A DNA stretch of 64,000 bases from Actinopolymorpha sp. NPDC004070 (GCF_040610475.1 NZ_JBEXMJ010000002.1:155541-219540); one strand, 5' to 3'. Shown: positions 35,555 to 44,651, numbered from the stretch's first letter. Made by a program: numbers and translations. Notes: a model not told the origin generated them from the letters alone.

Positions 35555-35622
35555 CGAGGGCATGGGATTCGGACCCATGAAGACAGGTGGGTCCTGCCTT
35601 AGCCGGTATCAAGCAATCTCCC
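35555..35622 (-). tRNA. tRNA-Ser-like 3' fragment, second copy (attachment-site remnant)
   Basis: The minus strand reads GGAGATTGCTTGATACCGGC, then a serine-type variable arm that can pair (AAGGCAGG with CCTGTCTT), a T arm with one change in the loop (GGGTCCGAATCCC) and an acceptor remnant GCCCTCGG. GGAGATTGCTTGA, upstream of and into the anticodon loop, is identical to the left fragment. The variable arm differs, so the two are not simple copies. It lacks a 5' half and is not a working tRNA. Confidence 0.6.
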
Positions 35623-35904
35623 ACAGCCCGTCGGACACCACCGGACCGGGGCCAGCCCGGCTTTCAGCCACCGCTACCTATCACTGGGGTGGCGGGCTAC
35701 TCGGTCCCCGGACGGCAGCCGCCGCAGATACCAGGCGTGACGGCACCTACGGTTGGCCACTCCTTCTGTCGGTGGCGTCGGGCAGAATCGATCCGTGAGG
35801 ATCTTCATCGGGGCGCTAGTTGTTGCGGGTCATGACGTTGGTGACGGTCTGGTGGAGGCGTGAGGCGGGTGGTTGGTCGCCGGCGGCGGTGTGGGCTCGA
35901 TGGT

Positions 35905-37175
35905 AGCTCCTCTCTGTCAAGCTCCAGTGAGGGTTTGGGGCGGCTGGTCGGCTGCGAGGTGGCGGTAGATGACCGTGGCGAGACGTCGTTTGAGGCAGCG
36001 CAGTGCTTCGCGATGTCCTTTGCCGGCGGCGCGTTTGCGTTGGTAGTAGGTGCGGGCGGGCTGGTGGGATCGGATCTGGCTGAGCGCGATGAGATGGAGC
36101 GCGTGGTTGAGTTGTCGGTCACCGGCGCGGGAGAGGCGGTGGCGGGTGACGTCGCCGGAGGAGACTTCGATGGGCGCGGTGCCGCAGTAGGAGGCGAAGT
36201 GGTCTGCGCTTGGGAATCGTGCGAGTGATCCGACCCGCCCGATGATGCGGGCGGCCAGTATCGGCCCCACGCCGGGGACGTTGAGGAGTGACGGTTCGAC
36301 CTGTTCCAGCGCATCGGACAGGCGGCCGGCCGCGGCGGTGATCTTCTTGTCGAGGTGTCGGACTTCGGCGACGAGTTCGACCGCGAGTGCTCGCCTGGTG
36401 GCCCGGACTCCGCGGGGTCGGCGGACCCGGCCGAGCAAGGTGGCGGCCTGGCCGGCCGTGAGGAACTTCGGTGCGCCGCCATCGAGGAGCTGGCAGAGCA
36501 GCACGTGGAGCCGGTTGATGACTTGGGTGCGGTGTCGGACCAGTTCGTCTCGGTGTTCGCTGAGCAGCCGCAGTGTTTCAGCGTCTTCGTCTTGGCGGTG
36601 TTGCCGGTCGGCGCCGGTCAGGGCCGCGACGGCGACCGAGCGGGCATCGACCTGATCGGTCTTGCGTCCATGCCCGGTAGCAAGTTCCCGTATCCGGCTG
36701 CTGAGTTTGGACGGCACGTCCACGACAGTGATGCCGTCATCGATCAACCGTTGGGTTAGCGGCCGGCCAAGACCGTTGCTGCCCTCGATCGCCCACCGCA
36801 CGTTGGGCCACCGTCGGGCCAGACGGCGCAGCTCGCGGTAACCGGTGCGGCTCGCCGACACCCGCAGCTCACCGAGCAGTTGATGACGGCTGTCGACTAC
36901 CGCTGCGTACCAGCTGGCCTTGTGCGGATCGATGCCGATGACGACGTCGTGGTCCATGTCCAGGTTCCCTCTCGCGATACCAGGTGGGGAGCGCGGAGGG
37001 CAGACTGACGTCCGGCGTAGCAGACCTCTCTTGAGCCACTCCGCGCAGCGGGATCGCGGCGGGCGCACGCTATCAGCGAGCCAGCCACAGGCGGCATGTT
37101 GTAGTCGAGCGACCCCGCCCGCGATCCCTTGGCCTCAGACTGCAGCACCAAGGCCCAGACCCAGACCACCACGTC
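35905..37175 (-). mobile_element. IS110-family element inserted in the IS481 transposase gene
   Basis: About 1.27 kb. Joining 35904 to 37176 restores the IS481 transposase reading frame (VWNIHYN followed by YHRAHTAAGDQPPASR), so these are the element's edges to within 2 bases. As usual for IS110 there are no terminal inverted repeats, and at most a 2-base AG is shared between the ends. Confidence 0.85.
35917..36957 (-). CDS. IS110-family transposase (DEDD)
   Basis: 346 residues from ATG 36957 (MDHDVVIGIDPHKASWYAAV). The N-terminal RuvC-like DEDD_Tnp domain has the first Asp in GIDPHK, Glu in WAIEGSNGLGRPL, and a D-x-x-D pair in KTDQVDARSVA. The C-terminal transposase_20 domain (helix-hairpin-helix) has LLNVPGVGPILAARIIGRVG and the serine motif region FASYCGTAPIEVSSG. 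Length and motifs are complete, so it looks active. It is the inner element of the nest. Confidence 0.92.
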   Translation of the reverse strand: MDHDVVIGIDPHKASWYAAVVDSRHQLLGELRVSASRTGYRELRRLARRWPNVRWAIEGSNGLGRPLTQRLIDDGITVVDVPSKLSSRIRELATGHGRKTDQVDARSVAVAALTGADRQHRQDEDAETLRLLSEHRDELVRHRTQVINRLHVLLCQLLDGGAPKFLTAGQAATLLGRVRRPRGVRATRRALAVELVAEVRHLDKKITAAAGRLSDALEQVEPSLLNVPGVGPILAARIIGRVGSLARFPSADHFASYCGTAPIEVSSGDVTRHRLSRAGDRQLNHALHLIALSQIRSHQPARTYYQRKRAAGKGHREALRCLKRRLATVIYRHLAADQPPQTLTGA

Positions 37176-38103
37176 AGTTGTAGTGGATGTTCCACACCTG
37201 GATCGCCTCTGCGCGTTGGGTTTCGCTGGTCCACACCCGTGCGTAGAGGAGCTCCTCGGCCAGGGTCCGTTGGTAGCGCTCGACCTTGCCGTTATGGCGG
37301 GGTGTGTAGGGCCGGGTGCGCTGGTGGCGTGAGGCGAACGCCGTCGCTGTGCGTACGAAGGCCGAGGCGCGGTAGTTGGCGCCGTTGTCTGTGACCAGGC
37401 GGGTGATCCGGGCGATGCCGTGGGATGCGAAGAACGCCCGTGCCCGGTGGAAGAACCCGATCGAGGTCTTGGCGGTCTCGTCGGTGAGGTGTTCGGTGTA
37501 GGCCAGCCGGGAGAACCCGTCCACAGCCGAGTGCAGGTAGACGTAGCCGGCCTTGGCCGCGCCCTTCTTCTTGGCCTTGGCGCGCTGGGCGGCCCGGTCG
37601 GCGTCGCTGCCGCGGCCGTGAGCCCACCAGCCGCCGCCGTCGGGGATCCGGCCGACCTTCTTCACGTCCAGGTGCACCATGTGCCCGGGATACCGGGCGA
37701 GGATCCGCTCCGGGCGCCGGTTCGACGCACCGGACGGGTCCAGATCACGGCGCCGGTTGATGCCCAGCCGGACCAGCCACCGGCCCACCGTGGCGACAGA
37801 GATCCGATGGCCGCGGTGGGCGAGCTCGGCGGCAATCTTGCGGGCGGACCACTTGTGTTCGCGCCGCCAGGTCTCGATCAGCTCCACCACCTCATCCGGA
37901 GTCTGCGACGGCGAGGAATGCGGCGCGGAGGAGTGGTCGAGCAGACCGGCGTCGCCGCTGGTCCGGTAGCGGTTCACCCATCTCGACAGACACTGACGTG
38001 ACACACCGGCCTCCGCGGCCACGTGAGCGATCGGACGGGTCTGGCAGCGGGTGACAAGACGCAGCCGACCGGCAGGAGTCAACGGGGCGCTAGCGTGGGA
38101 CAC
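37174..38103 (-). pseudogene. IS481 transposase, split by IS110 (N-terminal part)
   Basis: Carries the HTH (HVAAEAGVSRQCLSRWVNRY) and the catalytic rve domain: Asp in HLDVKKVGRIPDGGG, Asp in RLVTDNGANYRASAF, Glu in HNGKVERYQRTLAEE. The frame ends at a stop created by the IS110 junction after VWNIHYN. The missing end (YHRAHTAAGDQPPASR, HQTVTNVMTRNN) lies at 35904-35816 beyond the IS110. The start is placed at GTG 38103 by family comparison; ATG 38151 is also open. Precise loss of IS110 would restore it. Confidence 0.85.
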
Positions 38104-38568
38104 GAGGGGTAGATCCCTTTCGATGAGCAGGACGGTTGGTCGCACTTCCATCCTGCCGTCAGGCGATCTACCCCTCCCTCACGCCCCGGCCACCGTCAAC
38201 AACCTCATGAGCCACAACAGCTAGTCAGGGACTGCGAGCCGGGGGACGCTGCGGCAGTGGCCGTGGTCAGGGCCCTCGGCTACAAACCGACGTGCGCGGA
38301 GGTCGTCGGCGCCTCGCCTAATACCCTGAACAGACCCCAAGCGGCAGCACCTTCGACCGCTGCGAAGATCGGTACAAGGGGGCCAGCGCAGGAGTATCTG
38401 ACCAGGCATGTCCATAGGTCTTTCCGTGACTCATCCTGCACGCGTAGAGCTACTCGGCGCGGAGCCTCGAGCAACGATCGACTCCTTCCCCCTGCTCCTC
38501 TTGGTCGAGACGCTAGCGAGCGCGCCTGTTCTGTGCCTATGCACGCATTCGGGCAGGAGGCCTGACCG

Positions 38569-41500
38569 GTGAGCATCCAACTGACCAGTACTGACCTGGA
38601 CCAGTGGTCGAATCGTCGCGATGCCCAGGGCAAGCTGCCGGCGCTCGTACGTCGGCTCCTCATGTCGACAGTCCGCCCAGAACGAATTCGGTTCCCGGCC
38701 GCTGAGGGCATCGCGCTCCCAGGCTTGGATGGCGTTCTCAGGGTTTCTGGACCGGCAGGGCCATACGTACCGGCCGGGGAGTCGGTGTGGGAGGCCAGCA
38801 CCGAGGCCCGGCCGAAGCCGAAGGCGACCCGGGACTATACGAAGCGCACTAACGAAACGACAACGGTGGAGCGCGCCGCCACCACCTTCGTCTTCGTCAC
38901 TAGCCGCACGTTCGGCGACGCGGACGCGTGGGTCGAAGAGATGGAAGCCCGCGGGAACGGCTGGAAAGAGATCAGGGTCATCGACGCCCAGGACCTCGCG
39001 ACCTGGCTCGAGACCTGCCCCGGAGCACACGCGTGGCTGTCGAATGAACTGGGCCGGCCGCTGGGCATTGTTGAACTCAGTCAGTGGTTCGACCGCTGGT
39101 CAGCGCAGACCGATCCAACCACGCCCGCCGCGCTGCTGTTAGCCGGACGCCGACGCGACGCAATCGACCTCCTCAACGAACTCGACGGGCATCCGAGCCC
39201 CATCGAGCGGTGTGCAGGCAGCGTCGAGGAGGTAGTTGCATTCATCGCTGCGACCCTGCGGCAAGGACCCGCCCGCGAGCCTGCGGCCGCCGACGGATCC
39301 GTGTCACCGAGCGTCGATGAGGGTGATACGAACGGAGTGCCGGAGGATGAGGACGTGCTCACCCGGGCCCGCGAGCCCGAGGAATTCGAGGCGCTGTTGG
39401 CTCGCTGCCTCGTGGTGGAGGGCGAGGACGCGTGGCGCCATTGGAGCCGTCACGACCATCCGCAGATTCTCATCCCGTTGTTCTATCCGGACTCGGTACA
39501 GGCGGCGGTCAAGGCCGGACACCATGTCGTCCTGCCGCGGATCTCGCGGGGCGCTCACGACAGGGGACGGCTGGCGTTGCTCCAAGTCGATGCCGCCCGG
39601 ACAGCGTGGACCGATGCCGGGCTCGACTTTCGAGTTGCCGGGGAGTACGCGATCGCGTCGCGTCGTAACCTGCGTTCGTTGCGGCGCCGAATCGCCCGGC
39701 ATCGGCGCCACCAGATGCCGGAATGGGGGTCGGGTCCGTCGGCCTCGCTGCTAGCGACCGTTCTTCTGGCCGGCGAGTGGGACACCAACTACGAGGGTGA
39801 CCTTGAGGTCGTTCTCGCGCTGACGGAACGGGCATCGTGGCGGGCGCTCGCGCGTGATCTGGTCATGTTGACGAGTGGGGACGACCCGCCACTAGCGCAA
39901 GCCGGCATGAGGTGGTTCTTTGTCGACGTCATCGATGGTTGGGATGTGCTCGGCACATACTTGGTGGCCGAGGACATCGACGTTCTGCTTGAGCACGCGG
40001 TACCGGTTCTGACCGAAGTTGACCCGATGATGCACGTGACGGGCGAGCAACGGCTGGAGGTCTCCCTTGAGCCGACCCGGCCTCGTCGTCGACACTCGAG
40101 TCCGCTGAGGAACGGCATCGCGACCACCATCGCCGTTCTAGGCTCGCTCATAGGTGACAGCACAGTGGGCGGGCGCTGGACGGGCCAAGCTGTGGCCAAC
40201 CGCGTAGTCCGCGAACTGCTGCACGGCGCAAACGCGGACCGATGGCTCACGCTGAGCAGCCACCTGCCCCTCCTGGCAGAGGCCGCGCCGACAGTATTTC
40301 TGGATGCGGTCGAGCAGTCCCTCAAACTCGCCGATCGCCCGGTAATGGCACTGTTCAACGAGGTTGGTGACGGGTTCGGGCAACTGCGATCGCGCCACTC
40401 ACCGCTGCTGTGGGCGCTGGAGACGCTCGCGTTCTCCCGCGAGCTCGCGTCGCGAGTCGCGACGCTTCTCGCGCGGCTGACGGAGCTGGACCCGGGTGGC
40501 CAGCTGGCGAACAGGCCGTTTGCGTCGCTGATCGCGATCCTTCATCTAAGAGTTCCGCAGGGCAGGGTCGACGCCTCGAATCGCCTAGACGTGGTAGATG
40601 CGGTGCGGCGAGCAGTTCCGGCTGTTGCTCCCAAGGTGATGAGCAAGCTCATCACTGGCCACAACTCGGGAATGCTCATCCGGAATGGGCCCCGCTATCG
40701 GGCGTGGCCGACTCCGCGTATGAGGTCGACGTACGGCGACATCTTCGACAGCGTCGACGGCCTGACCGTCCGGATCATCGAGGATGCCTCGAAGTCCGGC
40801 GAGTGGAGGACGGTTGCAGACCTCATCGGCCACGTGACTCCTGCCGGTCGCATGCAGTCGCTGAACGCGCTGGCCGAGAGCTGGGGGTCGATAGACCCGG
40901 AGGCGCAGGCCGAGATCTCGAAGGTGTTGGCCGGTATAGCTGACCGACACCGACAGTTTCCGGAGGCACGGTGGTCGATGAGGGCCGAGGGTGCCGCCGA
41001 ACTGGAGGAGTTCCTAGCACGGTTCGGTGCCTTGGATGCTAGCGCTTCGGATGCGTCGTTGTTCGGCTGGTGGCCCAAGGCCATCGATATGTCGACTGAA
41101 GTTGGGCGGGAGGAGGCCGAGCGTCGTCGGGTGGAGATTGCCACAAAGACCGCGAGGAATGGCGGTATCGACGCTGTCCGGGAGCTGGCGCGGGCCGTCG
41201 AGGCCGGTTATTCGGTTGGGTATGCGTTGGCCAAGTCGACCGACGAACTGGATGAGCAGATCCTCGATCTCCTAGACGCCGAGGACCCGAAGGAACGCGA
41301 CGCTGCGGTTGGTCTGGTGTCCGCCCGGGCACAGACACCGGGCTGGCTGGCCGCGCAAGTTAGAGCTCGATCGGCCCAGGCAGCGGCTCTGCTGCTTTCG
41401 GTCGAGGTGACCGACGAGACCCTGGAACTGGTGGATGCTGCGCCTAAGGAACAGCAGTCGCTGTTCTGGTCCCGGGTGAACCCGTATCGTTCATCCGATG

Positions 41501-42423
41501 ATGTCTTAGCACGGTTCGTGGACGGGTTGCTTGCCGCCGACCGGCCGTACAGCGCAATACACACCGTTTCGATGCGCAACGCGCCGGCGCCAGCCGAGGT
41601 CGCATTGGCCGCGCTGCGTGCGCCAATGAGCGGCACGCAGGAGCACCCGAGAGCGCTCCAGTCTCCGGAATACGTGATCGGCTCTCTCTTCGACCAGCTT
41701 GAGGTCGCGGGCGTGGACTCCGACGACCTGGCTCGTCTCGAACTCTTCTATCTGCCGCTTCTAACTGGAGGACGCAAGCCGCGAACACTGCAGACCAAGC
41801 TTGCTACCGACGCAGAGTTCTTCGCCGACGTTGTGGCCCAGGTCTACCGGCCTGACGACGATGCGGAGGATCCCGTGGGCGACCTTGAGGAATCGACGGG
41901 ATCGGAGGCTGACAAGGTCGATACCGATGAACACCAGTTCAGCCACGTCTGCTGGGAGCTGTTGCATGGGTGGCAGGACCCAATGCCAGGCACAGCGCCC
42001 GGCGCCAGCCCGCACGCTGACCTGATGCACGCGTGGGTAACCAAGGCGCGCGAGGCGCTCGCAGTTCGGCGGCGAGCTGGTGTCGCGTCCATGGCCATTG
42101 GCGAGGCGCTCGCTGGTACTGCGACCGACGAGGACGGGACGTGGCCTTGCCTTGCGGTGCGTGAAGTACTCGAACGCGAGCAAGACGACGATCTGGAACT
42201 GCACCTCTCGATTGCTCGGCAGAACCAGCGTGGCGTCACCGTCCGTGGACCCTACGACGGGGGTACCCAGGAGCGGGAGCTCGCCGGGATGTACCGCAGC
42301 TGGGCAGACGCGGTCAGAGACAGATGGCCGCGGTCTGGCAAGTTGTTGGACGAAATCGCCGAGGTGTACGAGGCAGACGCTCGACGAGAGGACACGCTGG
42401 CCGAACGATACATGCGCGAATAG
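38569..42423 (+). CDS. Large (1284 aa) nuclease-like defence-island protein
   Basis: The GTG start follows CAGGAGG. Residues 1-170 resemble the N-terminal domain of a family of 1200-1400-residue actinobacterial and proteobacterial proteins. The pattern is FPAAEGIALPGLDGVLRVSG then PAGESVWEASTE and KATRDYTKRT, which looks like a PD-(D/E)XK fold (Asp54, Glu73 and following Lys). DAQDLATWLETCPGAHAWLS comes next. At about 190-230 (ALLLAGRRRDAIDLLNELDG) comes a degenerate ATPase-like lead-in without a real Walker A. The remaining 1000 residues are helical, repeat-like and acidic at the end. The family has no name I know; a sensor-effector for defence is inferred from domain order and neighbours. 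Confidence 0.6.
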   Translation: MSIQLTSTDLDQWSNRRDAQGKLPALVRRLLMSTVRPERIRFPAAEGIALPGLDGVLRVSGPAGPYVPAGESVWEASTEARPKPKATRDYTKRTNETTTVERAATTFVFVTSRTFGDADAWVEEMEARGNGWKEIRVIDAQDLATWLETCPGAHAWLSNELGRPLGIVELSQWFDRWSAQTDPTTPAALLLAGRRRDAIDLLNELDGHPSPIERCAGSVEEVVAFIAATLRQGPAREPAAADGSVSPSVDEGDTNGVPEDEDVLTRAREPEEFEALLARCLVVEGEDAWRHWSRHDHPQILIPLFYPDSVQAAVKAGHHVVLPRISRGAHDRGRLALLQVDAARTAWTDAGLDFRVAGEYAIASRRNLRSLRRRIARHRRHQMPEWGSGPSASLLATVLLAGEWDTNYEGDLEVVLALTERASWRALARDLVMLTSGDDPPLAQAGMRWFFVDVIDGWDVLGTYLVAEDIDVLLEHAVPVLTEVDPMMHVTGEQRLEVSLEPTRPRRRHSSPLRNGIATTIAVLGSLIGDSTVGGRWTGQAVANRVVRELLHGANADRWLTLSSHLPLLAEAAPTVFLDAVEQSLKLADRPVMALFNEVGDGFGQLRSRHSPLLWALETLAFSRELASRVATLLARLTELDPGGQLANRPFASLIAILHLRVPQGRVDASNRLDVVDAVRRAVPAVAPKVMSKLITGHNSGMLIRNGPRYRAWPTPRMRSTYGDIFDSVDGLTVRIIEDASKSGEWRTVADLIGHVTPAGRMQSLNALAESWGSIDPEAQAEISKVLAGIADRHRQFPEARWSMRAEGAAELEEFLARFGALDASASDASLFGWWPKAIDMSTEVGREEAERRRVEIATKTARNGGIDAVRELARAVEAGYSVGYALAKSTDELDEQILDLLDAEDPKERDAAVGLVSARAQTPGWLAAQVRARSAQAAALLLSVEVTDETLELVDAAPKEQQSLFWSRVNPYRSSDDVLARFVDGLLAADRPYSAIHTVSMRNAPAPAEVALAALRAPMSGTQEHPRALQSPEYVIGSLFDQLEVAGVDSDDLARLELFYLPLLTGGRKPRTLQTKLATDAEFFADVVAQVYRPDDDAEDPVGDLEESTGSEADKVDTDEHQFSHVCWELLHGWQDPMPGTAPGASPHADLMHAWVTKAREALAVRRRAGVASMAIGEALAGTATDEDGTWPCLAVREVLEREQDDDLELHLSIARQNQRGVTVRGPYDGGTQERELAGMYRSWADAVRDRWPRSGKLLDEIAEVYEADARREDTLAERYMRE

Positions 42424-42648
42424 AACCTCGAAGCCAGTGTTTGCCCAGGCAGTACTCCCCCCCCGCTTCCCCAGGCGTGCAGCCAGCGACAGCGGCAGAG
42501 CCGCCACGACGAGTCGTGGCCCCCGCCGTTGCTTCGACGTCGCTTGCCGGTGGTCGCATTTACTCTGGGCGGGTGAAACCTCACCATCACGAGATCGCTC
42601 GCACGGGATGGACGCCGACTCGCCGTTGACGCCGAGACTCGACGCCGC

Positions 42649-43851
42649 CTATGCCGGGGGATGTGCGGAGGCTTTCCGGCGTTCCAGCAACGAAACCACC
42701 CGGCTCCGTCGATCCGCGTCGTCCGGCTGCAACGCTTCCCCGATGACACGAACTGGGCTGCGGGCCGTGACGGTGCGAAACAGATCGACCGGTACACGGC
42801 ACTGTGCGACCAGCTGGGTCTCGTCGACGCCCTCCTGCGCCAGCAGCTCCACAGCCCGCGGCAGCAGCGAGGGCTGCTCGATGACACTTACCAGCCCCGG
42901 TTCGTTTCGCCGCCATCCGCGAGCCGAAATGGTCGACATGGCGTTCCGGTAGGACACGTCTCCGAGGCATCCAAGCCAGCGGGCCCGGAACAGCAGAGCC
43001 TGAATACTGACGCCCCACTGTTCCTTCAGACGGGCCAGGGTTTGCCAGGCGTGGCCGCCCATGGTGGCTGGAAGCAGCTCGCGGATCTGATTAGCGGGCA
43101 TCAGGAGCTCGGCGGCGAAGCGGTGCGCCTGATCCTCGACGATCCGGCCGCCCGGCTCGGCGTCGTGGTGCATGATCAGATGACCCAACTCGTGGGCCAC
43201 GTCGAAGCGTTCGCGGTAGTAGTCGCGCTTGATCGGGTTGAGAATCACCACCGGACGCAGCCGGCTGTCGAAAGAATATGCGTCGACCGTAGCCGTCTGC
43301 TCTGGGCTGAAGACCACCAGCACACCGTGATTCTCGAGCAGGCGAACGAGATGCCCGACCGGCCCGGCCTCGATTCCCCACTGCTGTCGGACGAGCTGCG
43401 CGGCTTGTTCTGGACCGTCCCCGTCACTGTCGTCGACCGCCACCGACAGGCTCGGCAGGTCAGGCTCCGGGAACTCGACGTGCCGTTCCAGGCAGCTCGC
43501 GATGTCCACGGCCAGCTGCCCGTAGGCGAAGGCCTGGTCGCGGGCCAGCTGACTGGTCGAACGCAGTGAGCGAAAGTGCGGTGTGGCGCTGAGTGCCGCC
43601 ACATCATCTGGACGGATCGCAAAGAACCCCGGCTCGACGGACAGGCTCAGCGCCAGTTGCGCGACAGTGGGCGCCGTGGGCCGCTTCGCCCCAGACTCCC
43701 AGGCGGCCACCGCGGTGGGGCTCTTCTCCACCCTGGCGGCCAGGTCACTCTTGCGAAGACCCGCAAGATGCCGCGCAAGCGTGAGGCGGGCTCCGTCGAA
43801 CAGGGCAGCTACGTCGGCTGGCCGGCTGGGTGTGGGCGTGCGGGAATTCAC
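42649..43851 (-). CDS. HTH-XRE and ImmA/IrrE metallopeptidase protein
   Basis: 400 residues. The N-terminal Cro/CI HTH spans residues 21-72 (LAGLRKSDLAARVEKSPTAV then AAWESGAKRPTAPTVAQLAL). The ImmA/IrrE (DUF955) zinc peptidase has HELGH at 220-224 (FDVAHELGHLIMHHD) and the third-ligand region EDQAHRFAAELLMP at 239-252. Such fused proteins cleave or inactivate a repressor, or themselves repress a partner gene, and often control mobile elements or toxin-like partners. The GTG overlaps the stop of the upstream gene by 4 nt (GTGA), so both come from one mRNA. Confidence 0.9.
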   Translation of the reverse strand: MNSRTPTPSRPADVAALFDGARLTLARHLAGLRKSDLAARVEKSPTAVAAWESGAKRPTAPTVAQLALSLSVEPGFFAIRPDDVAALSATPHFRSLRSTSQLARDQAFAYGQLAVDIASCLERHVEFPEPDLPSLSVAVDDSDGDGPEQAAQLVRQQWGIEAGPVGHLVRLLENHGVLVVFSPEQTATVDAYSFDSRLRPVVILNPIKRDYYRERFDVAHELGHLIMHHDAEPGGRIVEDQAHRFAAELLMPANQIRELLPATMGGHAWQTLARLKEQWGVSIQALLFRARWLGCLGDVSYRNAMSTISARGWRRNEPGLVSVIEQPSLLPRAVELLAQEGVDETQLVAQCRVPVDLFRTVTARSPVRVIGEALQPDDADRRSRVVSLLERRKASAHPPA

Positions 43852-44651
43852 CGTTCACCACGAGCATGGTCGTCATGACGCTCTTCGGGACGGGTCCGCA
43901 GGCGGACAGGGGCGTCCTGCACGCTTTCCGGTCCGGTGGGTTGCGGGGTGTCGTCCCGGCGGCGCCCGCCGTCCGCCGGCGAAGTTCCCAACAGGTCTTG
44001 GCGCCAGTGCCATGCTTGGCCTCCGCCGGAGTTCAATCGGGCGCGACCGAGCACCAGTTCGCTCTGCTGACTGAGTGGGTCGAGGCTGTGGGCGACCACG
44101 AACGTCACCATGTCCAGCTCGTTCGCGGCGGCGAGCACCGACTCCAGCCCGCCGATCTCCTCGTCGGCGAAAGCCTCGAACAGGGAGGGCTGCGGCGGCT
44201 CAGGACTCGGCTGACGGGCTACCCGCTGCTTTGTCGGGCTCTTCTGGGGCCAGGGCATGTGATCGAGCTTCCCGAAGGCACAAGAGGCCAGCAGGAAGCG
44301 GCACTGGCCATAGGCCCAGCCGGGGCTACCGTTCAGGTTGGCCCGTCTGACTAAGCCTGGGACCAGCCGCGGAATGGTCTTGATGTCCCGGTCGGACAGC
44401 TCGGCGTACAGCAGGTCGAGGTCTGCATCGTCGTCACCGGAGCGCACGGCGTAGCGCTCACAGGCGAAGACCCGGTCCAACCGGTCGCGAAAATAGGTGT
44501 ACCTGTTGTTGCCGAGCCAGGCGGCGTCGTGGCCGTCCGCCTCAGAGTAGGTCGCCAGGGACCGTGCGGTGGCCGAGAGGTACGCCCAGCGCACGCCGGC
44601 CAGGATCCCGGCCTCCCCCAGCTCAGCGATGACGTCCTGCTGTTCGCTCAC
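43848..44651 (-). CDS. Unknown partner protein of the HTH-ImmA gene
   Basis: 267 residues, GTG start. I recognise no named family. The N-terminal 150 residues look globular: GVRWAYLSATARSLATYSEA, WLGNNRYTYFRDRLDRVFAC and GSPGWAYGQCRFLLASCAFG. A Pro-rich hinge follows. Then comes LESVLAAANELDMVTFVVAH, and the last 60 residues are disordered and basic. Position and overlap show it is made together with the HTH-ImmA peptidase. By analogy with other ImmA bicistrons it may be the toxin, substrate or sensor of the pair. Confidence 0.6.
   Translation of the reverse strand: MSEQQDVIAELGEAGILAGVRWAYLSATARSLATYSEADGHDAAWLGNNRYTYFRDRLDRVFACERYAVRSGDDDADLDLLYAELSDRDIKTIPRLVPGLVRRANLNGSPGWAYGQCRFLLASCAFGKLDHMPWPQKSPTKQRVARQPSPEPPQPSLFEAFADEEIGGLESVLAAANELDMVTFVVAHSLDPLSQQSELVLGRARLNSGGGQAWHWRQDLLGTSPADGGRRRDDTPQPTGPESVQDAPVRLRTRPEERHDDHARGER

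Larger units (their letters stand above)
22101..35622. mobile_element. Putative integrated island bounded by tRNA-Ser fragments
   Basis: Two same-orientation 3' tRNA-Ser fragments (22101-22169 and 35555-35622) bound 13.5 kb that is visibly AT-richer than its surroundings in places. It contains a toxin-antitoxin pair, several nuclease-like genes, a coiled-coil protein, an IS481 remnant and the C-terminal scrap of a tyrosine integrase. tRNA 3' halves are the classical attB of such integrases. The two fragments differ in the variable arm, so they may stem from two integration events rather than one. Confidence 0.5.
35821..38219 (-). mobile_element. IS481-family element with full ends, interrupted by an IS110
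   Basis: The ends are 28-bp inverted repeats (35821-35848 and 38192-38219) that match at 24 positions and start TGTTG. Both are flanked by CTAG at one base distance (35816-35819 and 38221-38224), the target duplication known for IS481. The transposase gene is split by an IS110 inserted at its 3' end. The transposase stop codon TAG (35816-35818) comes from the duplicated target and not from the element. Confidence 0.85.
35795..38565 (+). pseudogene. DUF4062-like gene interrupted by IS481
   Basis: GTG 35795 begins VRIFIGALV, which is cut at CTAG by the IS481. Removing the element (one CTAG kept) restores the frame at 38225: RDCEPGDAAAVAVVRALGYK then PTCAEVVGASPNTLNR. Together these match the start of DUF4062 proteins (IFI-S/G-S-x-V/F-R-D, ... 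lGh-x-P, the fGA-x-P strand). After about 50 residues the similarity ends, although the frame stays open to 38565, 3 bases before the next gene's GTG. DUF4062 is a TIR-like domain often found at the N-terminus of defence or signalling proteins. The gene is dead, both by insertion and by decay. Confidence 0.55.

Noticed and set aside
35860..36759. Plus-strand frames over the IS110 transposase
   Set aside because: They are antisense to a complete DEDD transposase and have no independent support.
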